Below, in pieces: positions 44,705 through 53,167 of a DNA stretch of 64,000 nucleotides. The DNA lies in assembly GCF_016863135.1 (NCBI RefSeq), contig NZ_BOOH01000021.1, positions 1 through 64,000 on the forward strand. The letters run 5' to 3'. Numbering within the stretch: the first letter of the stretch is position 1; each line of letters opens with the position of its first letter. Both the position numbers and the translations under genes were made by a program. Below the pieces are notes generated by a model. That model was not told the origin of the DNA. It searched no databases and saw only the letters and a list, made by a program, of their open reading frames with translations. The DNA is from Planobispora longispora (GTDB taxonomy: Bacteria > Actinomycetota > Actinomycetes > Streptosporangiales > Streptosporangiaceae).

Positions 44705-45268
44705 TCAGTCCTCACCGGATTCGATGCGGTAGGAGCACAGTTCCAGCATCTCCGGGGAGAAGCGGAGGCCGGTGATCCTGCTCGCCAGGGCGAAGGACCT
44801 CTCGATCGGGAAGCGGATGTCCTCCGAGTCGTCGATGTCGTGGTCGGGATCCAGGCCGACCTCGCGCATCTCCCCGACGAAGCGGTCCGGATCGGTGCCC
44901 GACCGCTCCTCAGGGAACATCGGGTCGAACCAGACGACCGGCTCGCCGTCGACGATGTAGGCGAAGGTGTCCGAGGCGTAGTCGTGGCGGGAGACCGACA
45001 CGATCTCGGTTCCCCGCCCGACCCGGGTGTATGTCTCGGGGTCGGCGGCGAGCTGCCATCCTCCCGGTTCGACGGTCAGGGTCCAGTCGCCGATCTTCGC
45101 GGTGCCGACGTAGTCGGCCGGGTCGCACTCGTCCGCGGTGCTCACGTCCACGCTGAAGCGGCGGAGGACCTCGTCCGGGGTGAGGTCCCGGACGAAGGAC
45201 ACGCAGTAGATCTCATCCAGGTCCTCGCAGCCGGAGAGCCAGCGGAATTCCTCGGGGCACTCGGTCAC
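44705..45268 (-). CDS. DUF6461 family protein
   Basis: 187 residues from GTG 45268 with AAGGAG six bases upstream. Conserved opening FRWLSGCEDLDEIYCVSFVRDLTPDEVLRRF-type segment, then IGDWTLTVEPGGWQLA and a late ALASRITGLRFSPEMLE. Cytosolic and acidic. The family is common in actinomycetes, often in several copies; function unknown. Confidence 0.8.
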   Translation of the reverse strand: MTECPEEFRWLSGCEDLDEIYCVSFVRDLTPDEVLRRFSVDVSTADECDPADYVGTAKIGDWTLTVEPGGWQLAADPETYTRVGRGTEIVSVSRHDYASDTFAYIVDGEPVVWFDPMFPEERSGTDPDRFVGEMREVGLDPDHDIDDSEDIRFPIERSFALASRITGLRFSPEMLELCSYRIESGED

Positions 45269-45441
45269 TGCCGCTCCTTCGATCATGTGGACGGCATGAT
45301 CGCAGCGGCCGCCGACAAATCCCACATGTGCAAGCGGTGCGATGACCGGGGCCGGCCACCGATCTTCGCGGCGCGGGGACATCGAGATCGGCCGCCATGG
45401 ACCGCTTCGCGTTCTCCCCCTTCAGGGAAGCCGGGGAGGCG

Positions 45442-46308
45442 CTAGGCGTCCCGGCAGTGGTCCCGGACCTCGGGGAGCCGCCGGAAGCCGGCTGACTCGT
45501 AGGCGGCGACGGCGCCGGCGTTGGAGCTCGGGGTGCAGACGATCGCGCTCGACGAGCCCAGATCCTGGAGCGCGGCCGCCGCGGCGACGGTGATCGCCTT
45601 GCCGTAGCCGTGACCGCGATGTTCCCGGTGCACGCCCATCGGTTCGAGCAGCCCGGGCCTGCCGGGACCGGCCGACCACACCGTCACCGCCGCCACCGCC
45701 TCGCCCCGGCCGTCGTACGCGACCAGGCACCGGGCGTCGGCGTACGGAGGTCCGGCGGCCATGGCGTGCCAGCGCTCGTCGGTGAACGTCGACCTGTCGA
45801 ACGCCGCCCGCTGTACGGCTGTCCGCACGTGAGCCCGCTCCGGCCCGATGACCTCGATCCGCACGCCCGGGTCCTTCACCGGCCGGGTGAGGTCGCGGCG
45901 CAGCGGCGTCCACGGCTCGCCGGCGTTCCAGCCGTCCCCGGCCAGCAGGTCCTGGACCGGTGCGCACATCGACGCGTCGACGCTCGCCTCTCCCTCGACC
46001 AGCACGCCGCGCTCCGGTCCGGTCACGTCCTCGACCAGCCGTCGTGCCAGCTCCTCGTCCCGCTGGGCGTCCGGCGCGACCGCCAGCCGCAACAGCCTGG
46101 GATGGTCCAGCAGCCCGACGGCGAGAATCCGTCCGTCCCGGCTCCACGTCCGGACCGCCGCGGCCGTCGCCTCCGCGCCGAACCGCCAGAACCAGCCCAG
46201 GTCCCCCGGATGCAGTTGCGTCGGCGCCCCGTCGCGCTGCCACTCCCGCAGCACGCCCGCGACCTCGCGCAGCCCGTCGACTCCCGGCCCGTCCAGCGCA
46301 ATCGTCAT
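45442..46308 (-). CDS. GNAT-family N-acetyltransferase
   Basis: 288 residues from ATG 46308 with an earlier ATG at 46320 possible. The C-terminal GNAT fold has GLLEPMGVHREHRGHGYGKAITVAAAAAL (acetyl-CoA loop RGHGYG) and VCTPSSNAGAVAAYESAGF. The N-terminal half looks like a degenerate second GNAT domain. Substrate unknown. Confidence 0.88.
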   Translation of the reverse strand: MTIALDGPGVDGLREVAGVLREWQRDGAPTQLHPGDLGWFWRFGAEATAAAVRTWSRDGRILAVGLLDHPRLLRLAVAPDAQRDEELARRLVEDVTGPERGVLVEGEASVDASMCAPVQDLLAGDGWNAGEPWTPLRRDLTRPVKDPGVRIEVIGPERAHVRTAVQRAAFDRSTFTDERWHAMAAGPPYADARCLVAYDGRGEAVAAVTVWSAGPGRPGLLEPMGVHREHRGHGYGKAITVAAAAALQDLGSSSAIVCTPSSNAGAVAAYESAGFRRLPEVRDHCRDA

Positions 46309-46394
46309 AGCCCCGATCACACATCACCGGACCGGCGGTCCGCATCCCGATTTCGGCCGGCCTCGGCGTGCCCGGCCGTAGGCGGCAGGCGGTG

Positions 46395-47483
46395 TCAGCG
46401 GGCCGGGGGCGGTTCCGCAGGCGGCGTCAGCGGGCCGGGGGGGCGGGGGCGGTTCCACCAGAGGGAGAGGGACAGGGCCGCGGTGATGAGGACGGCGCCG
46501 CCGGCGGCGAAGGCGGCGGCCGTGTCGACCCGCTGGCGGACGACGGTGAAGCTGCCGGGAAGGGCGGCGAGGGCGCTGTCCAGCTGGTCGGCGTTCTCGG
46601 CGCGGTGGTAGGAACCGCCGGTGGTCTGGGCGATCTGCTTGAGCGCGGGCTCGTCGATGAGGCGGATGTTGCGGCCGCCGTCGAATCTGCCGCGGCCGCC
46701 GAAGCCGCCGCCCCAGCCGCCGAAGCTGCCGTCGAACTGCGAGTTCTCGCACACCATCGGGGCCGGGTCCGTGGTGCCGAACCCGATGGTGAAGACGCGG
46801 ACGCGGCGCAGGGCCGCCTCCCGGGCGGCGGTCTGCGGGTCGACGCCCCGGGTGTTGGCGCCGTCGGTGAGCACGACGATCGCGGCGCCGGCGTAGTCGT
46901 CGCCGCCGCTTGCGGGGTTCGCCCCGGTCGGGGCGACCGACGGATCGACCTCCGCGATCGCGTCGATCGAGCTGAGCACGGCCTGCCCGATCGCGGTGCC
47001 GCGGGCCACGGTGAGGTTGTCCAGCGCCTCGATCAGCGAGTCGGTGTCGTCGGTGGGGGGGACGAGCAGGCCCGCGGTGCCCGCGAAGGTGACCAGGCCG
47101 ATGCGCGGCCCGCCGCGCTGCGACTCGATGAACTCCGCGGCGGCCTTCTTCGCGGCGGTGATGCGGTTGGGATCGACGTCCGTGGAGCACATGGAGCCGG
47201 AGGTGTCGAGCGCGAGCAGGATCGTCGCCGACGTCTGCGGCACCGGCACCGACGCCTGCGGCCGCGCGGCCCCGACCGCCAGCACGACGAGCCCGGCCAT
47301 GAACAGCGCCGGGGGGATCTTCCGCGTCCAGCGCGTACGGCCGGGCAGGGCGCTCCGCACGAGCGCGATCGAGGTGACGCGTACGGCGGCCCGCCGGCGG
47401 CGCCGTCGCGCCCACGCGCGGATGACGAGGATCAGCGGGACGATCAGGACTGCCAGCAGCGCCCACGGCCATGAGAACGTCAT
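46395..47483 (-). CDS. VWA-domain membrane protein (BatA-like) 2
   Basis: 362 residues. Membrane helices at about 5-22, 56-74 and near 325-345 bracket a von Willebrand A domain with intact MIDAS (LLALDTSGSM, VVLTDGAN). A Gly/Phe/Trp-rich loop (about 253-268) and IAQTTGGSYHRAE follow. Last gene of the MoxR operon; it starts immediately before the stop region of the preceding VWA gene (47483/47484), so the genes abut. Confidence 0.9.
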   Translation of the reverse strand: MTFSWPWALLAVLIVPLILVIRAWARRRRRRAAVRVTSIALVRSALPGRTRWTRKIPPALFMAGLVVLAVGAARPQASVPVPQTSATILLALDTSGSMCSTDVDPNRITAAKKAAAEFIESQRGGPRIGLVTFAGTAGLLVPPTDDTDSLIEALDNLTVARGTAIGQAVLSSIDAIAEVDPSVAPTGANPASGGDDYAGAAIVVLTDGANTRGVDPQTAAREAALRRVRVFTIGFGTTDPAPMVCENSQFDGSFGGWGGGFGGRGRFDGGRNIRLIDEPALKQIAQTTGGSYHRAENADQLDSALAALPGSFTVVRQRVDTAAAFAAGGAVLITAALSLSLWWNRPRPPGPLTPPAEPPPAR

Positions 47484-48434
47484 TCAGATCACCCGTCCGG
47501 ACCGGAGCACGGTGAGCGCCGCTCCGGCGGTGAGCAGCGCGAGGGCGAGCCCGATCAGCCCGCCGGCGAGGGGCAGCGGCTCGTCGGAGACGGTGAGCCG
47601 CAGATCGATCGTGTCGGCGATCCCGTCGAGCCGCGCGATGTCGGAGGCGGGATGGTAGGCGCCGCCGGTGGTCTGCGCGATCAAGGTGAGGGTGTCCTCC
47701 TCGAGCGAGGTCTGCAGGTGGTAGCCGTCGACCTTCACCGTCGCCCCGGCCGTGGTGCCGATCCCGACGGCGTGGATGCGGACGCCCGCCTTCTGGGCTG
47801 CGGCGGCGGCCTGTTCGACGTCCGAGCCCCGGTTCTGGCCGTCGGAGAACATCACGATCGTCGCCGACGGCCAGTAGCCGATGTCGGGCGTGGCGCCGTC
47901 GCGGCCGACGGTCACCTGCTTGCCGGTGATCGCCGACAGCGAGGCCGTGATGGCCGTGCCCAGCGAGGTGCCGCCGGCGACCTTCAGGCGGTCGATGGCC
48001 TTGAGCGCGAGGGAGTGGTCGTCGTCGGGCCGTGCGACGGTGAGCGCGCCCTGCTCGAACGCGACGACTCCGATGTCGACGCTGTCGGGCTGCCCCTCCA
48101 CGAAGGCGCGCGCCGCCCGCTGCGCGGCCGTCAGCCGGTTGGGCGCGACGTCGTCGGCCCCCATGCTGTTGGAGACGTCGATGGCCAGGATGACGGTGCC
48201 CGCGGTCCGCGGGACCGGCACCATGGCCGCCGGTCCGGCGGTGGCGACGGCGAGCGTCCCGACGCCGGCGATCGTCAGGCCGACCCCGAGGTACGCCCGG
48301 CGGCCGCCCGGAACGGCGACGCCGGCCGCGGCGAGCGCGGCCGTCCGGCGGCGCGCCGAGACGACGGCCGCCCAGGCGAGCGCCGCCGTGACGAGCAGTC
48401 CGACGGCCAGCAGCAGCGGGGAGGACAGGGTCAT
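47484..48434 (-). CDS. VWA-domain membrane protein (BatA-like) 1
   Basis: 316 residues from ATG 48434, GGAGGAGG five bases upstream. Membrane helices at about 5-27, 47-68 and 287-308; MIDAS ILAIDVSNSMG with VMFSDGQN. Start overlaps the stop of a small upstream frame as ATGA. With the second VWA gene it forms the BatA/BatB-like pair downstream of MoxR-DUF58. Confidence 0.9.
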   Translation of the reverse strand: MTLSSPLLLAVGLLVTAALAWAAVVSARRRTAALAAAGVAVPGGRRAYLGVGLTIAGVGTLAVATAGPAAMVPVPRTAGTVILAIDVSNSMGADDVAPNRLTAAQRAARAFVEGQPDSVDIGVVAFEQGALTVARPDDDHSLALKAIDRLKVAGGTSLGTAITASLSAITGKQVTVGRDGATPDIGYWPSATIVMFSDGQNRGSDVEQAAAAAQKAGVRIHAVGIGTTAGATVKVDGYHLQTSLEEDTLTLIAQTTGGAYHPASDIARLDGIADTIDLRLTVSDEPLPLAGGLIGLALALLTAGAALTVLRSGRVI

Positions 48435-48568
48435 GAGGCCTCCTCCGCCGGCCTCGTGGCCGGGGTGCCGCGTCCGTCGGCGACCTCGGCGGGTCCGGTC
48501 ACGGCCTCCTCCGTCAGTCTCATGACCAGGGTGTCGCGTCGGCTGACGACCTCGGCGGGCCCGGTCAT
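48431..48568 (-). CDS. 45-codon coupled ORF with internal duplication
   Basis: ATG 48568 overlaps the DUF58 stop (ATGA) and the TGA at 48433-48431 overlaps the VWA start (ATGA), so the frame bridges the two genes exactly. The peptide is two copies of about 22 residues: MTGPAEVVSRRDTLVMRLTE then VTGPAEVADGRGTPATRPAE, each ending EEA. No known family. It may be a real microprotein or a device that keeps ribosomes on the message. Confidence 0.5.
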   Translation of the reverse strand: MTGPAEVVSRRDTLVMRLTEEAVTGPAEVADGRGTPATRPAEEAS

Positions 48569-49449
48569 GACGACCGGTCCCGGGTCCGGGCGACGACCTC
48601 GACGAGCGCCTCGGCCAGGTCACGGTGGGTGTCGATGCGGTGGACGGGCACCCCGGCCCGGCGCATGCCCGCCGTGAGCCGGGCGTCGCGGGCGTCGACG
48701 GCCTCGCGGAAGCGCACCCGCAACAACGGGTCGGCGGAGTCGACGACGAGCTGCTCACCGGTCTCGGCGTCCTCGACCACGATCAGCCCGGCGTCGGGCA
48801 GCACGTCGTCGGCGGTGTCCACGATCCGCAGGGCGACCACCTCGTGCCGCCGGGCCAGGCGCCGCAGTGAGCGCTCCCAGTCGCCGTCGCCGATGAAGTC
48901 CGACAGCACGACGACGAGCGCGCGGCGGCGGGCGAGCCGTCCGGCCGCGTCGAGCATCTCCGCCAGGTCGGTGGTGGCGCCGCCGCGCGTCCCGGCGGTG
49001 CGTTCCAGCTCGGCGCCGATCCGCAGCGCGTGCCGCCGGGAGGCGCCGGGCGGCACGACGCGCAGCATCCCGGTGTCGAACAGCAGGGCGCCGACGCGGT
49101 TGCCGCCCCGGCCGAACAGCCGGGCCAGGACGAGCGCGAGCTCGGCGAGCACGTCGTGCTTGCCGCGCCCCGGCCGGCCGGCCGCCATCGAGGCCGACCG
49201 GTCGAGCACGAGCCACACCGTCAGCTCGCGGTCCTCGGTGAACACCCGCAGGTGCGGCTCGTCCAGCCGTGCGGTCACGTTCCAGTCGACGTGCCGGGCG
49301 TCGTCGCCCTCGCTGTAGGCGCGCAACCCGGTGAAGTCGATCCCGGAGCCGCGGTGCGCGGTGCGGTGGGCGCCCTGGAGCCGGCCGTCGAGCTTGCGGA
49401 CGACCTTCCACTCCAGGCGGAGCAGGAGTTTCTCGGGGGCGGTGGCCAT
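48565..49449 (-). CDS. DUF58 family protein
   Basis: 294 residues. DUF58 signature GIDFTGLRAYSEGDDARHVDWNVTARLDEPHLRVF, then a VWA-like fold with LVLDRSASMAAG and VVLSDFIGD. Partner of the MoxR ATPase three bases upstream; together they are thought to act as a chaperone module for envelope proteins or metal centres in other bacteria. Confidence 0.93.
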   Translation of the reverse strand: MATAPEKLLLRLEWKVVRKLDGRLQGAHRTAHRGSGIDFTGLRAYSEGDDARHVDWNVTARLDEPHLRVFTEDRELTVWLVLDRSASMAAGRPGRGKHDVLAELALVLARLFGRGGNRVGALLFDTGMLRVVPPGASRRHALRIGAELERTAGTRGGATTDLAEMLDAAGRLARRRALVVVLSDFIGDGDWERSLRRLARRHEVVALRIVDTADDVLPDAGLIVVEDAETGEQLVVDSADPLLRVRFREAVDARDARLTAGMRRAGVPVHRIDTHRDLAEALVEVVARTRDRSS

Positions 49450-49452
49450 GGC

Positions 49453-50442
49453 TCAGCGGTTCTGCAGGACGACGTCGGGCGCCCGGACGGCCCCGAGCAC
49501 CCCGGTGACGATCGTGTCGGCGTCGACGTCGTCCGCCAGGGCCTCGTAGGACAGCACGAGCCGGTGGCGCAGCACGTCGAGCGCGAGCTCGGACAGGTCG
49601 TGCGGCAGGGCGTAATCGCGGCCGCGCAGGAACGCCAGCGCCCGGGCGCCGGTGACGAGCGCGATGGACGCCCGCGGGCTCGCCCCGTAGGTGACGTACC
49701 GTTCCAGCTCGCCGAGCCCGGCCGTCGCGGGGGAACGCGTCACGGCGACCAGCCGTACCGCGTAGTCGACGATCGCCGGATCGACGTACACCTCCCGGGC
49801 GCGGGCCCGCATCGCGATCAGCTCCTCGGCCGTCACCATCGGCTGCGGCGGCTCCGGCGGGCGCAGCGCCCGGCCGACGATCGCCTGCTCCTCGGTCTGC
49901 GTCGGATAGTCGACGACCACCTTCATCATGAAACGGTCGACCTGCGCCTCGGGCAGCGGGTAGGTGCCCTCCGACTCGATCGGGTTCTCCGTCGCCATGA
50001 CCAGGAACGGCTCGGGCACCCGGAACGTCTCGCGGCCGATCGTCACCTGATGCTCCTGCATCACCTCCAGCAGGGCGCTCTGCACCTTGGCGGGGGCGCG
50101 GTTGATCTCGTCGGCGAGCAGCAGGTTCGCGAACACCGGGCCCAGCTCGGTACGGAACTCCCCGGAGCGCTGGTGGTAGACCCGCGTGCCCACGAGGTCG
50201 GCGGGCACCAGGTCGGGGGTGAACTGGACGCGCTGGAACGTCCCGGCGATCGCGGCGGCCAGCGACTTCACCGCGAGCGTCTTGGCCAGGCCGGGCACCC
50301 CCTCGACGAGCAGGTGGCCGTCGGCGATCAGGGCGACGGCCATGCGCTCCAGCAGGACGTCCTGTCCGACGATCGTGCGTTTGACCTCGAACAGCACGTG
50401 TTCGAGCGGGTGGGCCGACTCGGGGGACTTGGTCGAGGTCAT
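49453..50442 (-). CDS. MoxR-family AAA+ ATPase
   Basis: 329 residues. Walker A VEGVPGLAKT, Walker B LLLADEINRAPAKVQSALLEVMQE, sensor ATENPIESEGTYPLPEAQVDRFMM and C-terminal lid with YGASPRASIALV. Chaperone-type AAA+ acting with the downstream DUF58/VWA proteins. 36 bp after the protease gene. Confidence 0.95.
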   Translation of the reverse strand: MTSTKSPESAHPLEHVLFEVKRTIVGQDVLLERMAVALIADGHLLVEGVPGLAKTLAVKSLAAAIAGTFQRVQFTPDLVPADLVGTRVYHQRSGEFRTELGPVFANLLLADEINRAPAKVQSALLEVMQEHQVTIGRETFRVPEPFLVMATENPIESEGTYPLPEAQVDRFMMKVVVDYPTQTEEQAIVGRALRPPEPPQPMVTAEELIAMRARAREVYVDPAIVDYAVRLVAVTRSPATAGLGELERYVTYGASPRASIALVTGARALAFLRGRDYALPHDLSELALDVLRHRLVLSYEALADDVDADTIVTGVLGAVRAPDVVLQNR

Positions 50443-50478
50443 CTGGTGTTCCTTCTCCTGACGCTTGGTCGGCTTCGG

Positions 50479-51273
50479 TCAGATCAGGGGCCCCTCGTCC
50501 GGCGGGCCGTCGTCTTCGCCGCCCAGGGCCGCGCCGATCGGCACCGCGAACGCGATGCCGGCGAACGCCTCGTCGCCCCCCGGGTCGGCGATCGAGACGA
50601 CGATCCCGACGACCAGGCCGCGGGCGTCCAGCAGGGGACCGCCGGAGCTGCCCGGGTTGACGGAGGCGTCGAACTGGATGAGCCCGCTCAGGTCGCCGTC
50701 TTCGGCGCTGCGGTTCAGGCCCGACACGACACCGGTGGAGACGCTGTAGGTCAGGCCCAGCGGATTGCCGATCGCCACGACGGGCGCGCCCACGGTCACG
50801 GCTCCGCCGAGCGTCGCCGGGACGACGATCTCCGGCAGTTCCGCGGGCCTGAGGAGCGCGACGTCGCGCTTGGGATTCGACGAGGTGACGACGGCCTCCG
50901 TCTTGGTGCCGTCGGCGAACGTCAGGTTGATGTCCTTCGTGCCCTCGACGACGTGGTGCGCGGTCAGGATCGTCCCGTCCTCGGCCGCGATCACCCCGGT
51001 TCCGAGCGACTTGCCGGCCCGGATGACCACGACCGACGGCCCGACCCTCTTGTAGACGTCGGCCACCGTGAGCGTCGCACTGGGCGTCGGCGTCGCGCTC
51101 GGCCGGGGTACGGCCTCCTCGCCGTTCCCGCCGCCGCCTCCCAGCCAGTACGCCAGCACCGCCACGGCGACGAGCGCGCCGCCCCCGACGGCGAACCTCC
51201 GAGCTCTCCCGGCCACGGCTCCGTGAGTCCCCTGAGCCTCGGCCGCACCGGCCTCCTGCGGCACGCGCTCCAT
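50479..51273 (-). CDS. S1C trypsin-like serine protease, membrane-anchored (HtrA-like, no PDZ)
   Basis: 264 residues from ATG 51273 (an upstream GTG near 51318 is possible). A membrane helix (about 27-45) and Pro/Ser/Thr spacer precede the chymotrypsin fold with His in ILTAHHVVEG, Asp in KRDVALLR and Ser in ASVNPGSSGGPLL. No PDZ domain. Extracytoplasmic; its place at the head of the MoxR operon suggests quality control of the same client proteins. Confidence 0.88.
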   Translation of the reverse strand: MERVPQEAGAAEAQGTHGAVAGRARRFAVGGGALVAVAVLAYWLGGGGGNGEEAVPRPSATPTPSATLTVADVYKRVGPSVVVIRAGKSLGTGVIAAEDGTILTAHHVVEGTKDINLTFADGTKTEAVVTSSNPKRDVALLRPAELPEIVVPATLGGAVTVGAPVVAIGNPLGLTYSVSTGVVSGLNRSAEDGDLSGLIQFDASVNPGSSGGPLLDARGLVVGIVVSIADPGGDEAFAGIAFAVPIGAALGGEDDGPPDEGPLI

Positions 51274-51344
51274 CGCCCCATACTCATAAATCCCAGTCGA
51301 AAGTGCTACAAACTTCACCTGGGAAATTCATGAGAACCGGAAGA

Positions 51345-51362
51345 ATCCGCGGATCCGCGGAT
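51345..51362. promoter_or_regulatory. Perfect 18-bp palindrome upstream of the divergent S1C and MFS genes
   Basis: ATCCGCGGATCCGCGGAT is fully self-complementary and lies 72 bp upstream of the protease start, between divergent transcription units. Candidate operator. Confidence 0.5.
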
Positions 51363-51623
51363 CCGGATCCCCGGCGGATCGGCGGAGCGGCGGCCTGATC
51401 GAGGCTCCGCGCCACCCCCGTCCCCGGCGCCTCGCCGTCCCGCGAACGTCCGCCGGTCCGCCGTACCGGCGGCACACCGAAGACACGGGGACGCGTCCGC
51501 GATGGAACGGGCGTGGACCCGGATGGAACTCCTTGGTGGATGTCCGGCTCACCGGCCCTTCCTCCGGAAGGCACGGCTGGCACGTTCCATGACGCGCCGC
51601 CTCTCCGCGGTTGAGCGGACGGT

Positions 51624-51666
51624 GAGCGGTTTCCGCGACCTGAACGGCGAGCGGTTTCCGCGACCT
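51624..51666. repeat. Two direct 18-bp repeats upstream of the MFS gene
   Basis: GAGCGGTTTCCGCGACCT occurs at 51624-51641 and 51649-51666 (25-bp period), 32 bp before the MFS start. Possible paired regulator sites in the leader. The rest of 51363-51623 shows no gene. Confidence 0.55.
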
Positions 51667-51697
51667 CGAGGCGACCCACGGTGAAGGAGAGACGGCG

Positions 51698-53137
51698 ATG
51701 ACTGCGGTAAACGTTCTCGGGGCGTCCGGGAAACGGCTGAGCGCGTTCGCGATACCGCTCATCTGCACGGCGCAGCTGATGGCGACCCTGGACGTGACGA
51801 TCGTCAATCTCGCCCTGCCCGCGATCCAGCGGGAGCTCGCCCTGTCGAACGCCGGGCTGGCCTGGGTGATCGACGCCTACACCCTGGCCTACGCCGGTCT
51901 GCTGCTCCTGGGCGGGCGGGCCGGTGATCTGGCGGGGCGCCGCCGTACCCTCATGATCGGGATCTTCGTGTTCACGGTCTCCTCCCTGATCGGCGGGTTC
52001 GCCCACGATCCCGGCATCCTGCTCGCCGCGCGGGCCGGCCAGGGGATCGGCGCCGCGCTGGCCACCCCGACGACCCTCTCCCTGATCACGACGCTCTGCC
52101 CTCCGGGGCCGGCCCGGACGAAGGCCATGGTCGCCTACGGGGCCATGGCGGGCCTCGGTATCACCCTCGGGCTCGTCCTGGGCGGCCTCCTGACCGAGCT
52201 GGCCTCCTGGCGCTGGGTGTTCCTGGTGAACGTGCCGATAGGCGTCGCACTGCTGGCCGGCGCGCCACGCGTACTGCCCGAGTCGACCGGAGCGCGCCGC
52301 CGCCTGGACGTTCTGGGCGCCGCGGTGGGGACCGCCGCGCTGACCTCCCTGGTGTACGGCGTGATCCGGGCCGGCGCCGACGGCTGGGGCGACCCTGCCT
52401 CCACCGTCGCGCTCGGTGCGGCGGCCCTGCTGCTCGCGCTCTTCGTCCTGGTCGAGCGCAGGACGGCCGAGCCGATGCTGCCGTTGCGGCTCCTGGCCCA
52501 TCGCACCCGGCTGGGCGCCTACCTCATCGCCGGGCTGCTGTTCGCCTGCCTCTATCCGTCCTTCTTCTTCCTCAGCCGGGCGCTGCAGGACGTGCTCGGC
52601 CAGGAACCGATCGAGGCGGGCCTCCGGTTCCTGCCGATCGGGTTCGGCGTGCTCGTCTTCGCGCTCGTCACCCGGCGGCTCATGCACGTCACCGGAACAC
52701 GGCCGCTGGTGCTCGGCGGCACCGCCGCGACCGCGGCCGCGGCGCTGTGCCTGGTGACGGTCGACGCCGGCAGTTCCTATCCCGCCCTGCTGCTGCCCGC
52801 CCTCATCGGGCTCGGCGCCGGTGTGGGGACGACGTTCGTGGCCAACGCGGCCTCGGCGATGACCGATGTCGCGGAGGCGGACGCCGGGATCGCATCCGGC
52901 CTGCTCAGCACCTTCCAGGCGGTGGGCGGCACGATCGGCGTCGCCGCGCTCGCCGCCCTGGCGGCCTCGGTGACCGAGGCGGACCTGGCCGGCCGGGCCG
53001 GGAGCGCCTCCGCCGCGCCGACGCCGGGCGCGATGCGAGAGGCGCTCGTCTCCGGATTCGGTCAGGGCTTCGCCGCCGCGGGCGGGCTGGCGGCGCTCGC
53101 GCTCGTCATCGCCGTGTGGACGGCACCGAAGCGCTGA
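51698..53137 (+). CDS. DHA2-type MFS transporter
   Basis: 479 residues, 14 predicted helices. LMATLDVTIVNLALPAIQREL, motif A GRAGDLAGRRRTLMIG, motif C GLGITLGLVLGGLLTE, and RRLDVLGAAVGTAAL between the halves. AAGGAGA nine bases before the ATG. Probably exports a drug or metabolite; 30 bp before the lipase gene, so possibly one operon. Confidence 0.93.
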   Translation: MTAVNVLGASGKRLSAFAIPLICTAQLMATLDVTIVNLALPAIQRELALSNAGLAWVIDAYTLAYAGLLLLGGRAGDLAGRRRTLMIGIFVFTVSSLIGGFAHDPGILLAARAGQGIGAALATPTTLSLITTLCPPGPARTKAMVAYGAMAGLGITLGLVLGGLLTELASWRWVFLVNVPIGVALLAGAPRVLPESTGARRRLDVLGAAVGTAALTSLVYGVIRAGADGWGDPASTVALGAAALLLALFVLVERRTAEPMLPLRLLAHRTRLGAYLIAGLLFACLYPSFFFLSRALQDVLGQEPIEAGLRFLPIGFGVLVFALVTRRLMHVTGTRPLVLGGTAATAAAALCLVTVDAGSSYPALLLPALIGLGAGVGTTFVANAASAMTDVAEADAGIASGLLSTFQAVGGTIGVAALAALAASVTEADLAGRAGSASAAPTPGAMREALVSGFGQGFAAAGGLAALALVIAVWTAPKR

Positions 53138-53167
53138 CCCGCACCTCCATTCCAGAAAGGTGATGTC

